DNA from: Diplosphaera chodatii
Taxonomy: Eukaryota; Chlorophyta; Trebouxiophyceae; Prasiolales; Stichococcaceae
Reading direction: 5' to 3'
Length of the DNA stretch: 64,000 nt
Assembly (NCBI GenBank): GCA_032358165.1
Contig: JAALGY010000041.1
Coordinates: forward strand, 434,001 to 498,000
Shown: one piece after another, positions 23,995-36,522 of the stretch
How the letters are laid out: every line of letters begins with the position of its first letter
How positions within the stretch are numbered: the first letter of the stretch is position 1
Notes under the pieces: generated by a model
Database searches by the model: none
Told to the model about the DNA's origin: nothing
The model's input: only the letters and a program-made list of their open reading frames with translations
Translations under genes and position numbers: made by a program

Positions 23995-26880
23995 CTGGGC
24001 CAGCATCTTGTTCCAGGCCTGTCTGCAGAGGTTTCTTCAGCAGTCGGCAGGAGCCCACCTCCGGCAGCACAATCCTGTGCAGGTAATCACCATTGCAACA
24101 GCCGCTGATGGACATTTAGGTGGCACCACTTGCCTGTTTATGCATACAAGGGCGTCTGATGCTGGGTTTCGAGTGTGCCCATGGTGCCTGTATGTGTAAA
24201 CAGTGCTGTGCACATCCCAAGGGAACTGCATGCGGTGCAAAGCACCTGTCTTCCAGCGCCTGCCACTCGCCAACGGTCAGCGGCACAAAGCCGAAGGCAC
24301 GGCCCCACATCGGCAGCAGCTCCCGCATTGATGGCGTCGTCAAGTACTGTACCTGCAATGGTTGCTGCACACTCAACAGGGCCGAAGCAGAACGCTGCTG
24401 CACTCAGAAAAGGCTGTGATGGGCAGCTTTCTGTCAACAGTGTTGTCACTGACCGCAATTGCAAGCGCAGCAATAAGGCGCCAAAGTCTGCAGAAACGAG
24501 GCCTTGAAACAGGTGATGGGGACGGAGGTCTGCCACCATCAAGGTGCAGCGCACCTGCATGCTGCGCAGCATCCGCTCCACTGCATGCACCAGCCGGCGG
24601 CAGTGCCCCTCCCGTCTGTAGCCTGCATGCGAAATCGCAGTCACGCTCGGCAGTGCTGCATATCTGCATGCAGCTACGCTCCAAGCTGCAGCCATCTCAC
24701 ACAAGGGGGCGCCCCCTTGGGGCATCTGTAGCACACTTTGGACTGTATGTTTGTACCCTCTCGTGTGGCAACAAAGGGCATCTCGGCAAAGCCCAGGCCG
24801 CACACACGCAGCGTCAGCACGCTCACAATGACGCTGCCCTTGCGCAGCACCACCACCCGGAAGTTGCCTGCCAAGCATGCAGCACCACTGGACACATTGC
24901 AAATGAGGGCAATATATGCTCTGTTGAGTACTGGCCTAAGTTTTATGCAGGTAAGGGTCCCTTGCACTTCACGGGCGTACTGAAGTCATAGTGCTCGTTG
25001 GGGTCGTCAGCAGACGCATCGCTTTCGTACGCTGTGCATAGCATCTCTGCCAGGTCCCGCCCATTGTCCATCAGCATGGGCGCTGCAGTGTGACGAACAG
25101 CATGTGCCTCGGGCTTTGACACCAGCAAAGCACTGTGAGCTTGGTTTTGATCACGACCTGCAACACCCTTTGCTTCGGCATGCTGCATGCCAGCAGCCTA
25201 CAACTGCTCATAATCCCACGCACTCTCATGTCACATCAGGTGACAGTCCAGATAGGTTGAAATCACGAGTGCGAAAAGCCGCACCAAAGCTGCTACGGAA
25301 GATCTTCAGCGCCGCCTCCGCAGCGCTCTGGCTTGCTGCACGAGTAGCAGTCCTGGCCAGTCAGCAACATATCATCCTTGGCAGCAACAGTGCCATTACC
25401 GAAGTACAGTGCCAAGCACCGAGCCTCAGGTATTTAAAGGTGTACTTCGGTGTTCACCTTTGCAGTCATGAGAGTAGCGCACGACCTCCAGGGAGTAGTG
25501 GCCATCCAGCGTCTGCCGCTGGTTTGTCCTGCTCGCCAGCGCCGTGTGCACCTCCTTGCAGCCCTATGGCAATGATGAAGCACTGGTAATCAGCTTCAGT
25601 TCTTGTGCAGTCCCTGCTGAGAGCAGCGTGCTATGCCACAACCCCTGCCTACATGTGCGAGAGGTGGACGGTGACAGCTAGAAAGGGTGTGAATGGTGCT
25701 CGGCAAACGGACATTGTCGTTACCTGAGAGCAGAACCAGTCGGCATCGGCAACGCCTTCTTCAGTGAGCGCTGCACCGGTGGCATCCACCTCACATTGAA
25801 CATGTGCAAAGCGCCCCTGCACATGTATTTGCATATCAGCTACGACAATGGGGAACAATGCCACAGCTCTGCAGTGTTGCGCAACTGCAAGCTTGAAGTG
25901 CAGGTGTACTACACGATCAGCAGCCCCACGCGGCTGCCAGAGAGTTATATATTGATACGTTGCCATGCATGGAGTAACACCGCCGCCAACTCAACACTAC
26001 CTGGCAGCAGGAGCACTGCAGCAGCGTGCGCGGGCCCCAGCCTTCTGCGTAGTCGTCCTGCCGGCAGTGGTGGCACACCTCGTCGGCTGGTATGGCCCAC
26101 TCGCCTGCACATGTTACAGCGCACCTCCTGGGGCACTACCAGCAGTGCTGACCCCAGGCCGACAGCATCTGTTTCATGATGATGCATGTACCCCTGATTT
26201 GAAGGGGTGCGTGGCGCAGCGGCACAGCAACATCTGTGTGGGAAGCTCACCTGAGCTGCCGTCCGCTGGAGACATCCCTACAACGACTGCTGGACTGCTA
26301 AGCCTCTAATGTGAGCCGTGATACGTGCGGCTAGCTTGCAGCTGGCCAGGCAGCATACGCTCAGGATTTGAACTCCTGCATGCTATTACTCGTAAGAAAG
26401 AAGTAGGCATGGCAAGGTGGCCAGCGTCATTAGCGCCCTGCTTGAATTGGACAGCTGCATGTCGTGCAGCAGGATTTCCAGGGCCACACACTGTGTATGT
26501 TTGATTCCCAAGATGTCTGCCTCACAGAGTGCAAGCTCCTGTAACAAGGCACTGAGCCTCCTGCCATCTACGATGGCACTCTTGCAATGCACAGGACATG
26601 TTTGCATATGTGTACGGAAACTTTGGACGGGGTGGCGCGTGTGCTGCCTGAGCACAACGGCTGCATGGTGCCATGCTGGAAACCCTGTCGTTGATGTCAG
26701 CAGCAGAAACGGCGGAATTCCTGGCGGCAAGGGACTTCGCAGGCCGAGGCATCTGGGGGATGCTGCGAGCATGCAGCAGAGAAGTGCAGGTGATACATGG
26801 TGGCCACTGCATTCTGCTTGCATCGGCAGCTCACGTGCCATATCCCGGCTGCGGCGGCCCTCATCAATCAAGTCAAACCT
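23995..26880 (-). CDS. PHD-finger and GNAT acetyltransferase protein, IDM1-like
   Basis: Plant IDM1-type proteins read histone marks with PHD fingers and acetylate histones with a C-terminal GNAT domain. The PHD part is split over three exons: EVCHHCRQDDYAEGWGPRTL followed by LQCSCCQ (about 26007-26100), GRFAHVQCEV ... DADWFCSQ (about 25724-25815), and GCKEVHTALASRTNQRQTLD (about 25455-25565). Together they give the Cys/His ligand series of the plant extended PHD. Then come ALKIFRSSFGAAFRTRDFNL (about 25250-25345), NEHYDFSTPVKCKG (about 24970-25085), GNFRVVVLRKGSVIVSVLTL with LGFAEMPFVATR (about 24757-24868), YRREGHCRRLVHAVERMLRS (about 24500-24620; acetyl-CoA-binding motif A around RREGHCRRL), MRELLPMWGRAFGFVPL (about 24245-24355), and IVLPEVGSCRLLKKPL (to 23995). 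N-terminal exons (about 26390-26880) are poorly resolved. The gene may continue into the coiled-coil protein on its left. Confidence 0.75.
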
Positions 26881-27050
26881 ATCTATAGACCTCGCTGAGT
26901 TTGTTTGCCTACCGATAGCGGCACCGTGAGCTCAATCTAAGTGGTCATGTCCCAACACCCGTCACGTTCTGACTTGCAACGCCAGCTAATGTACAAAAGC
27001 ACCCAACCCTTTTTCATTGACTGATAGGCCGACCCACAGAGCCTGAGCTG

Positions 27051-30000
27051 TCACCACCCAGCTCCAGTTCTGATGAAGCACTTCTGTAGGGACTGAGCAT
27101 CCAGCCGCTGGAATGTCTTCTGCACTGAAACGAAGAAGCGCCGCAGGTCCTGGCCCCTGACCACCAGCATGCCTTCGTTATCGGCCCGGATTTGCACTGG
27201 CAACAGTGCCTGTGCAGGAGGCACACAAACACAGCCTCAGCTTAGAGGCTGCTGAATCAGTGCTGCAGCGCATGGCTGCATGTAGCCCAGTGGCACAATC
27301 TGCAGAGCTGCCTCAGGACCTCCTTATACACCAGGACCTGAGCGTGAGTGATTCTCGTGATGCCAATGCTGCGCACCTGTAGGAATCGAAGTGCAGCGTC
27401 CCTCAGGGACACCCGCTGCTGCTTCGCCTGCAAGGGCCTTGACGCATGGCCCCTGCCGACGATGATCTGCGCACACAGGCTGTACTGAGCAACGTGAACC
27501 CCGGACTGGGTGACAAGCAGAAGCATAAGTAGGAGTTTCGTGAGGAGAGCTGCTAAGTCTGAATGACATGTGGGGCCATGTTGATGAACTGAACAAGGCA
27601 ATCAGTTGCATACGGTGGCTACGCCTCCCCTGCTGAACCTGCTCGCAAGCATGGCCAGCAGGACCGGGTGGCAGGCAGCAGAACCCGCACCCTTAGGTCA
27701 CTGAACTCGCTCGGCTGAGAGGCGCAGAAGAAGGCGAATGTACGTCGCAGCATGTCCACCAGCGCCAGCTGCGCCGTGGCTGCGCTCAGGCCATGCAGGT
27801 CCAGCACCGGCAGCGCCTGGAACCTGCATGCAGGTTGCATGCATGCATATCAGATGCGACGCCCACACACGGTTGGGCTGCAATCCATGCGGATCGCATG
27901 TACCACATCCAGCCTCGGCTTGCTGCAGCGTAACATTGTAGCTGAGTTGCAGAACCGAGATGCACCCAAGCTCTGAGGGATATCACGTGCTAAACCATGA
28001 TCGTTTCTGAGCACGACGTCGTAGTGTGCCATGAGCTGTATGACTGCACATCCGCTGACGGCTGGCAGGAGGGGTTTCAGGATGCTGACCCATAAGGCTA
28101 AACGTTGCAGGCGGGGTCGGCAGGGTGCATGCACCTCACACGCACTAGCACACCTACCTGCCACGACTGTTTGCCGTGTTGCGGGTCTTGGTGTCGTCCC
28201 ACCAGTTCCACAGCCGCCGCCGCTCCTGCTGCATCAGGTTGCGCATGAGCTGCTCTGCCTGCAGTTGATCAGGCAAGGTCAGGTGCTGCAGCCACAGAGC
28301 AGCCAATGACATGTATGTCAGCTGTGCAGCTGCTCATTCAGCTGCTGTCATCCTGCAGCATTACACGAGTCCCTGGGCAGCATTGCCCTAGACCAGAGTC
28401 GGACGTCCCCATCGCAGGTGCTTGCTTTCGTGGCACACAGACTGGTAGCACTGCTGCATGCAAACATGCATCGCTGTGCTGGTATGCGGGGCAGCGGCTG
28501 ATTGTGAAGGGAAAGCGACAGTCTCTGCAGAAAGATCACCTCGGCAAGGTGCTCGGCCTCTCCGGTCAGCTCCCACTCCGACATACGCACTCGCGCCAGC
28601 ATTTGCGTCATGACAAAGTCAGGCTCCACCCCCAGCTGCAGGCATTCACAGTTGCTGCAAGTCTGGACGCGAATATAGTGCACTAATCGCATGCAGCTAA
28701 GGGGGTTTCCTGCAGTATAAAGGCACTAGTAAAGCCCCACAATACTATGAGGGGCCCCTGAACCAAGTGAGGGGCACAGTGCAAAATTGTCTATGTGAGC
28801 ACCCTGCAGCTACGCAGGTCACCTTGTCCATGCGCGCAACAGTTGCCCGAGAGGCCTCATAAAGCCCTGCCGCTGCCTGCGCATAGATTGAAACAGTCAT
28901 GGCGCAAGCCTCCAAGCAAAAACCTAGCTGCCCCATCGCAGGGCGAGCCCCCTGACTGAGCTGTATACAGGCAGGACGAGTTTGTGGTTTTGTCATGATG
29001 CTATACCACAAGCTTAGGCATGAGCCCCACCTGTGCACTGAGCAGCTTGGTGAATGCATGGGGGTTTGGGACGCAGCCGGCGGCCTGCATGTCCGTCAGC
29101 ACTGCCTCTGCCGCCTCCAGGTTCCCTGCATGGCCGTAGGGACAGCCGCTTGCCGGCCGCTCGTCGCAGGCTGCGCAAGTCTGTTTCTGCAGTACATGGT
29201 GGTGGTGCGTGCAGGCCATAGCAGCACTGCATCTCAGCACGCACCGGCGTTTGCTTCAGCCACCAGCAGCGCAGTCCAAGTGGCCGTGTTTGGTGGGACG
29301 CCAGCGGCCCGCATCTCGTCCATCACCGCCCGTGCACTGCAACAATGCAGCAGCATGAGAGTCGTTCACACGACCGCTGTTTTGAAGTTGCAGTCGCTGA
29401 CGTCACAGCTGACAATCTCGCAGCAAGCTTCATCACAACAGCAGACGCGAATTGGGGTGCGTGCTGCACCCACGAGGCTCCTGTTCAAGTGTGACTGACA
29501 GGTGCCAGCAGGTGCTCAGAGCCCAGAGTGTCCACACAAGAGACTGCTTGATGATGAAATGTTTGGTATTCTGGGCACAGACAGAGCTGTGTTAGGTCAC
29601 GGGCGGGCACCGCTCAATTTTATATCCACATCAGGGCACACCTGCCTGGCTCACACATCTCGGCATGGCAGGCCACCAAGGTGGTCCAGACGCCAACCTG
29701 CGGTGCCAGACCTCGTTGCTGCATATCTGCCATCACGGCCCTGCGGCAAACGAAGGCAGCCAATCAAGCGGCAAACGAAGGCAGCCAATCAAGCAAGTGT
29801 TCTTTAGAGAATCGCGTGCATGCTAGGGAATCGATGAGGAGCAGCTGTTCATCACCTCCCCGAACTTAGGGGTGTGCTCCACTGTGCTTTGCTGTCACTG
29901 TCACAAGTAGTCATAACGGACTGCTGGTAATGATGACACGCAGCAACACAGCACTTTGCTTGGCTGGCAAACGAAGACAGGCGCCAGCGCATGGGCCCGA

Positions 30001-32664
30001 CGCTGGCAGTGGGAACAACAGGAGGCAGAACCTAAAACCCGAGGGGCTGAGCATGGTCCTACCGCATCTGCCCCATGTCGTGCTGCTGGCCCCACGCGTG
30101 TATGAGGTCTGTGTACACGTATGGTACGACCTGCAAAGCATGGCAGTCAGCATTTGTCATCTTGGCCCAGCAGGCCGAGTGGAATTGTGCAGGAACACAC
30201 CATTTGCCAGGTGGCACACCTGAAAGCCACGGCGTTCTGCGTCTCGCAGCAAGGCCGTAGCCTTTCCAGGCTCCCGACAGGAGGCATACCTGCGACAGCA
30301 GCAGAGCATCACATTTTTCGCGGCAGCCTCGTGCAATGCTGCCATGTTGTCCCTCAGAATTTGTGTGCAGCTGATTGAACCCCATGCAAGTGCAGGCTCC
30401 TGCAAACTTTGTTCCAGCAACGGGTTGCCAGCGCCGCACGTGCTGATCATGCTGGTGAAGGTGTGGGCGTCGTGGGGCACGCCCAGCGCCTCTGCCTGCT
30501 GGAACGCCGCCTCTGCGACGCTGGGCACCTTTCGTCGCCCACACAGCGCAAGGTACCTGCAGACAGGCGTACTGCTCAGAGTTCCTTTGCACAGATGCAG
30601 GGGTGAGGAGTGCCTGATGTCCTGACATGAACAGCGGAAAGCAGAAGTGAAGCTGAGGATGACCATACAATCTTGGACATTGCCTAGCACCATGGCTTAT
30701 GGGCACATGCACAACTGCCACACAGTAATTGAAGAGACAGCATGCGCATGCTGAGATGTGAGTCTGCCCCAGGACATGGGCCATCGCACCTTGATAGGAG
30801 GCTGGCCTCTTCATGTCGTCCGTACGAGCTGAGGTTCCCTTCTCGCGCAACGTCGAGCACGCTCTGCTATCCACCACAGCAGTCTGAGCAGGTTGTGTGA
30901 AAGTGGCACAGCCGCTGCGCCCAAGACGTGCTGCCGTAGGACTGCATCACTGAGGGGAAGTGCAGATGCCACTGCACATGCACCGCACACCTCAAAGCTG
31001 GGAATGTGGCCAGTCGTGGCGGGCTCATACGCCCTCAAGAGGGCACTCAGCTGTGCCGGGTGCACATTGAGGCCTTGTCGCTTCGTTTGCTGCAGCAGCA
31101 AGAGGAACAGGCTCAGGAACCAATGCTCAGGCCAGACAGATCGGTGCGCACTATGTTTTCTGTCACAGTGCTGCGGTACATGAGGTAGCAGAGCACTTGC
31201 CTCAATATTGAGCCAGATGCCGATGGCATCGCCCGCGGCAGCATGGCAGCTGCACAGGGCGCAGTGGTCGTCTGTCGTTGGCAGCCAGCCTTGTGCCTAG
31301 AGATCAATGCACAGCATCTGTTGTACGCATTGTGCGTCACATGCAACATGCAGCTAGCAACTGGCGCAGGCTCCGTGATCAGGTTCTTTACTGCCATTGC
31401 AGCAACCAGTGCATGCTGATGGCGTCCCATCAAGCAGGGGCGCACAACGAAATGAATCACTGCCGTAAGCTTTGCAACTCGCCTTCAGGTCCATGGCAGC
31501 CCGGACGGCAGGCTTGTAGAGTCCGGCTTGACCGCAGCATCTGACGAACCTGTTCACAGGCACAAGTCCTGCTCAGCAGGTGCTGGCGTGCTTGCACGTG
31601 CACTGCCGTGCGTGTGCCCACGAGTTGCGAAGCAGTATGGCAGGGTCTCAAGTGGAAGGAGCTGGATCTGCCACACTGGGAATCGCTGCTCACGCCTGCA
31701 AGGCACGGCTCGGGCTGCGCCCCCCATACGCAGCTGCTGTAGCGTCCCACGCCGTGTTCAGTGCACGCTCCAAGGCTAGGCTGGGGTGCAGGTTCCGGAG
31801 GCGATCCCAGAGCCTGTGATACAGTGCCACCTGCGCCTCGACAGATTGGTTCGATCAGAACAAGGCACGTGCCAGCATGGTGTCAGATGGCAGCGTATTG
31901 CCACGCTGCAGTGGGCCGCTGCAATCCGGCAGGACTAGTTGAATTGGCTCATTCGTATCTTTCTGCAGGTAAACTTGGACACAACCAAAAGATGCTGGTG
32001 TCACATGTAGATATCTCAAGAAGAATCATCGGCGCATGTGTTGATGTTACAATCACCTGATCAGAAGCGTGCTGGCATTGAATGAAGTTGTGTGCCTCCA
32101 GTATGCTGCCTGCAGGGACAGTGCCGAACAGTTGGCGATGAACTGTGAAAGTGAGCATGGTTGGTGGGCGTGCATTCAAGGATGCGGACCTTGCTGTGCT
32201 AGCGTCGCGACCTTGGCGACCTTCAGCCGCAGCTGCTGCAGCTCTGCATCCGTTGGTGCAGGTCTGGCTGCAGGTGTCGTCTTGGGCGCAAGGCTGTATC
32301 TTCCCCTGGCTGCCGTCGGGCTGCGCCGGCGGCTGCCATCGCGGCGCACGACCCGCTGCTCGGCTGCATGCTGCCACCCGGAGGTCCCAGGGCTCGGGTC
32401 CCTGCGCCGGTTGACCCTCGTGCCCTGCCACCGCCGTCCGCCGCTGCCTGCTGGAGCTGGTGCGGCATGCGCATTGGCCGACTGGAGGGCTGACCCTGAC
32501 CGCCCAGTGCTGGTACTGCCTGTGGCATCCGCAGCTCGCTCGTTCCTGACGTCGTCGCCTGCCGCGGCTGTGCTGAGCACCCTGGCGGCATGCAGGGAGT
32601 GCTGGGCTGCTGCGGAGGACACAGGCCAGGGTTGCCACTGCATTCGCAGACATGCCGTGGACAA
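27051..32664 (-). CDS. PPR protein with a C-terminal SMR domain (PPR-SMR)
   Basis: PPR-SMR proteins (plant GUN1, pTAC2, SVR7 type) act on organelle RNA or gene expression. The probable start at 32664 gives an Arg/Ser/Ala-rich leader (MSTACLRMQWQPWPVSSAAA) that could be an organelle transit peptide. PPR-like helical pairs appear in many exons, for example FVRCCGQAGLYKPAVRAAMD (about 31500), AFQQAEALGVPHDAHTFTSM (about 30480), AVMADMQQRGLAPQVGVWTT (about 29690), AVMDEMRAAGVPPNTATWTA (about 29290) and AEAVLTDMQAAGCVPNPHAF (about 29090). The C-terminus carries the SMR signature: VLDLHGLSAATAQLALVDML (about 27780), IIVGRGHASRPL (about 27455), and RADNEGMLVVRGQDLRRFF (about 27150), ending at a TGA at 27051. 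Which known PPR-SMR it is orthologous to cannot be decided here. Confidence 0.8.
29743..29792. repeat. Perfect 25-bp tandem duplication
   Basis: Two identical adjacent 25-base copies (GCGGCAAACGAAGGCAGCCA followed by five more bases) lie in or at the edge of an intron of the PPR-SMR gene, just upstream (on the minus strand) of the exon at about 29640-29740. Identity is complete, so the event is recent. Confidence 0.85.
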
Positions 32665-33397
32665 TGAGCCGACCGCTGTAGGCAGACTGCTGCTGGCTGC
32701 TGCTGTTGCTGCTGCTGCGCGACTTTGCTGCCCATCTGTGCTGACTGCCGAGGTGCTGAGGCACGCGGCTCCTGCATCGCATGTGCCATTGCACCATCTG
32801 CAAGAAACACAGCAACCATCGTTTGTCGCCAGACACCAGTAGTTACCGTGAATAGTGAATCAGTATCAGCTCGGTTCCAACAGCATGCGCCAATTAGGTG
32901 ATGACGCCGCACCGAAATGCCGCCGCATGCTGCAGAAGTGCAGCGGACAGCCGCAGGGCCTCCGATAAGCAAATGCCCGAGGCTTGCAGACGCCGTTGTA
33001 CACGCAACATCGCCTGCAACCACGTGTATGGTCGGGTCTGCATGCATGACCGCCAGCTGACGTCTTCATGCTGGCACGTGAGCACCTGCCATCGGTGCTT
33101 CGGTCGTCATCCAGCATCCCAGCTTCTCAGGTTGTTGCCACATTGCATCGTGTGTCTGCTCCGTGCCTCGATTCAACTTGGGTTCGTCAGCTCAGGTGAC
33201 GGTACACAGCTGGTGTCAAACGCTGAGGCATCAGCCTGCGCCGTGGCAAGTGCCTGCAGTACAGCGGCAAGGGTGCAAATCTGCTTACAGCATGTAGGTC
33301 AAACCAACGTGATCGGGCAGAGAGACACGGCTTGAGCCACCGCATCGTGCCGAGGCACATGGTCGGCGCGAGGCTTGCCTGAGCGCCAAAACCAGCA
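32665..33397. promoter_or_regulatory. Divergent intergenic region, PPR-SMR and TRAPPC2
   Basis: About 730 bases between two divergent starts. Short open frames on both strands show no recognisable protein and look like GC-driven noise. Both promoters and 5' UTRs should lie here; no specific element is identified. Confidence 0.35.
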
Positions 33398-34324
33398 ATG
33401 GCCACGCCGGTGCTTAGCCTGGTCATTGTTGGGTACGGCAGGCTGTCATGTTCACAAGGAAGCCTGCTGTGTCAACGTGGTCGTGGCGTCGGCACACGCT
33501 CGCAGCCGCCGGCAGCCGGTCCCAGATTTTGGAGTGGAACGGGGTGTGCTCGCCGCAGGCATGAGGACCACCCCATATTCGAGGCGGACCTGGGCAGCAA
33601 AGGCGCCGAGGGGGGCGTGCGCGACGTGAGGCGCCGTGTGCCATAGCAGCACGCTGTCCTGTCCTGTCCGTGTGGCTGGTCAGGCACTCGGTGTGTTGCG
33701 AGGCGCGCTTGCTGCAGCGGTGGTCCTGATGTCGCGGCGCATGCATCTGCAGGAGCGCGCGCAGTACCTGCACCAGTTTGTGATGCATGCGGCGCTGGAT
33801 GCGGTGGATGAGCAGCTGTGGAGCACGGGTGCGATGCACCTGGGCGTGGTCGACCGCTTCAACAACCTGCAGGCGAGGCTTTCGGATGCTGCACTGTGTG
33901 TCTAAATTGCGGCCATATTTTCAGTTTCAGCATTTTGGAGCGTCATTTCCAGCAGTGGAGCGTCGACAGCTTCGGACTCTATGTGTTCTGGTCGGTTGAC
34001 AGGTGTCCGCCTATGTGACAGCGGCGCACATCAAGTTCCTGCTGCTGCACGATGGCCGCAGTGAGGAATCCATCAAGGGCTTCTTCCGTGACATCTATGA
34101 TGCGTACCTGCGGGTGGGGACTCTTGTGCATGGAGCAGTACCAGTGCCGCGAAAGCGAGCCATGCCGGGCCTCGAGATGTGACGTATAGCTGCCACGCCA
34201 CATGACCAACATCCGGGTGCTTCCTCAGGTGATAATGAACCCTTTCTTCACGCCGACAACCCGCATCAAGTCGGCGACTTTCCAGCAGAAGGTCCGCACC
34301 GCCAGCAAGGCTTACTTCCGGTGA
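33398..34324 (+). CDS. TRAPPC2: TRAPPC2 (sedlin), trafficking protein particle complex subunit 2
   Basis: A small core subunit of the TRAPP tethering complex and Rab exchange factor, acting at the ER-Golgi. Exons 33398-33432, 33559-33625, 33753-33872, 34003-34113 and 34229-34324 give 142 residues; human sedlin has 140. Conserved stretches are SLVIVGHEDHPIFEADL, YLHQFVMHAALDAVDEQLW, VVDRFNNLQVSAYVTAAHIK, SIKGFFRDIYDAYLR and MNPFFTPTTRI, the last matching MNPFYEPNSPI of the human protein. The third intron begins CTGCAG|GCGAGG, a GC donor, because FNNLQ joined to VSAYV aligns residue for residue with FNEWF-VSAFV. The other introns are GT-AG. It is a longin-fold protein with no enzymatic residues to check. 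Confidence 0.95.
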
Positions 34325-35061
34325 TGCAAATGTGCATCGATCAGCGCGCTGTTCGAGCGAAGGATGGAGTCGCTGGCGCACCAGCATGCATACCGCACAA
34401 TCGTGCGGGTCATTCAGTGTGGCTGGAGCGTGCCAATCAGCCGCCAGCTCCTCGAACAGGATTGGCACTACATAGCCATAGCACATTCTGCTGTTTTGCT
34501 GCAGACTTTGACACCATAAGACAGCTGCAACCACCTAGCGAGCTGTGCTTTTGATGTGCATCCAAGGTCCCAGTGGCCATAGGAGTTTGCTGGTCCGCCT
34601 AGTCCTTTGGAAAGGGGCCGCTTGCCCCTCTTGCATGATGTACGGCACATCAGGGCTGCGAGGTGCAGCATTGCGCATATGCGGGCCGATCGTCAGGTGT
34701 GGCACCCGATCGACGAGATACTTTCGGTGGCCACATCGACGGACCTTTGCCTACTTATCAGCAAGCCTTGTGCCACTGGTTCGCTTCACCGCATGGAGTA
34801 CTTGCAGTGCCGCTGCCAGATCCGTGCCCGGACCACAGCAGCATACATGCTGCACAGACGATGCAACCTCTGGAGCACAGGCTGCTCTCGACAGCCGCTG
34901 GCAGCACAGCAGCGCGGGCCGCCCACCGTTAGGCACCGGCGGCGCGGCACATGCATACAGGCAAATTTGCCATCTGCATCGCTAGTGAAGACGCGTTAGT
35001 TGTGTGCACCGCAGGGAAACCTCAAGAGCATCCTCCAATCCTATTCGTGGTGTCGCTGCAG
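34325..35061. other. Region between TRAPPC2 and the second PPR gene
   Basis: Should contain the TRAPPC2 3' UTR and the 5' end of the PPR gene. A frame beginning ATG at 34861 (MQPLEHRLLSTAAGSTAARA) looks like an organelle presequence but does not splice in frame to the exon at 35062 by any simple choice of sites. I leave the start of the PPR gene open. Confidence 0.3.
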
Positions 35062-36522
35062 GCTGCAAGTGAGGTGGCGGAATCAGACCGCATTGCAGCC
35101 GTGCGGGTGGAAACAACACGCCGCATCACCCAGTTGGTACGTGCTAAGCACTGTTTCTCATACCACTGTCGCTGTGTAGGGCACACCGCTGTCGAGCAGA
35201 AAGCTTTACGATTACAAGGGCAGGGCGGAAATATGACCACCGGTGTTCACACCGTGCTTCACGACACAATTGTGGCGCCGCACATGCGCGCTGTTGGTTG
35301 GTACCAGGGCCGCGCGGGGCGGCCCCGCGAGGCGACGCTGCAGCTGGCAGAGATGGCGCGGCTTGGGGTGCAGCCGGACGCAATGGCAGCGACAGCGCTG
35401 GTGGACGCCTGCGCTCGCAACGGCAAGATGGAGATGGCGCTTTCGGTGTTCGACGAGCTGTTCGGTGAGCAAAGATACGCGTAAGATCCTTTAGTGGTCT
35501 TCGGTTTAGCAGATGTGGTACAGAGCGTGCATGCGAGCAACACGCAGGCGCAGGTGGCGTTGATCGATGCCGCTGCCTAGTTCAGCCCTGCTGGCTGTTC
35601 TGCCGGTTTTGAACCCCAGCCTGGCAGCACGTCGTAGAGCTGATCACATCACGTGCAGCACGCCAAGCCAGCAACTAGCGCCCAGCTTGCCAGCTGTGTG
35701 CAGCTGCTTGTGATACCAGCCGTCCTGTCCAATGCGTGCCTCACTGCGGCCTCTGCAGGCGACTTCCTGCAGCCGGACGACATCACGTTCAGCACGCTGG
35801 TGCGCGGGTACGGCGAGTCGGAGCCGCCGCAGTGGGCCGGCATCAGCTCGGTGCTGGGCACCATGCAGCAGCGCTTCGGCCTGCGCCCCGGCACCGGTGG
35901 GCCTGCTTGGATGCTTCACTTGTGCAACATCAGGAGGCCGACAGCGCAAATTGTTGCTGTACGCTTGATCTGAGTACCTCCACAGTTTTGTCACAGCTGT
36001 GCGCAGTCTGTGAGTCTTGGGGATTGCTGCCTGCCCTGCAGCGGTGTACACTTCATTGCTGTCGATCTGCGTGCGGACCAAGGACGACGACAGGTGAGGC
36101 GCATGCCCGCTGAGCTCAATGGAGCTAAGGTTGTCTCGCAACCTGCACCTGCATGACATGGCAGCTCTGCAGCACGTCCTTCCTCACTGTCCATAGGGGC
36201 TACGAAATCATTGAACGCATGGCACGCACTGGCGTGGAACCTGATGATCAGGTGACGCCCGTGCACCGCCAGCAATGCGCCATGACCGACTCCAGCAAAA
36301 TGCACAAAATGCAGCTGCACAGGGGAGTCCAGCGTGCTTCATATATAGTTTGGCCATACAGGCTGCGAACGCTGCTGGCAACTGCAGGTGCTGGAGGCAG
36401 TCAGGCAGCGCAAGTCGCTGCGCAGCCACCTGCGCCGTGTGTACACCAACAGCAGCACTAACAGCAGCGAGGAAGGCAGTGCAGCAGAGGGCAGCCAGCA
36501 AGAACCAGATGAAGGCCTCTGA
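35062..36522 (+). CDS. Second PPR protein, 5' end unresolved
   Basis: Exons supported by frame and splice sites: about 35062-35133 (AASEVAESDRIAAVRVETTR), 35308-35464 (REATLQLAEMARLGVQPDAM, then ALVDACARNGKMEMALSVFD), about 35759-35895 (LQPDDITFSTLVRGYGESEP, then SVLGTMQQRFGLRPGTG), about 36040-36090 (YTSLLSICVRTKDDD), about 36198-36250 (GYEIIERMARTGVEPDDQ), and the last exon ending with a stop at 36522 after EEGSAAEGSQQEPDEGL. The segments are consecutive PPR motifs with the usual helix-A/helix-B pattern. The order resembles a plant PPR protein that also has an LVRGYG and an RGY-II-RMA stretch. An RNA-binding role in plastid or mitochondrion is inferred from the family. The targeting peptide is not identified. 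Confidence 0.7.

Noticed and set aside
32069..32842. Plus-strand 257-codon frame opposite the first PPR-SMR exon
   Set aside because: Its composition is that of an antisense shadow (Ala/Arg/Cys-rich), while the minus strand gives a plausible transit peptide that continues into PPR exons.
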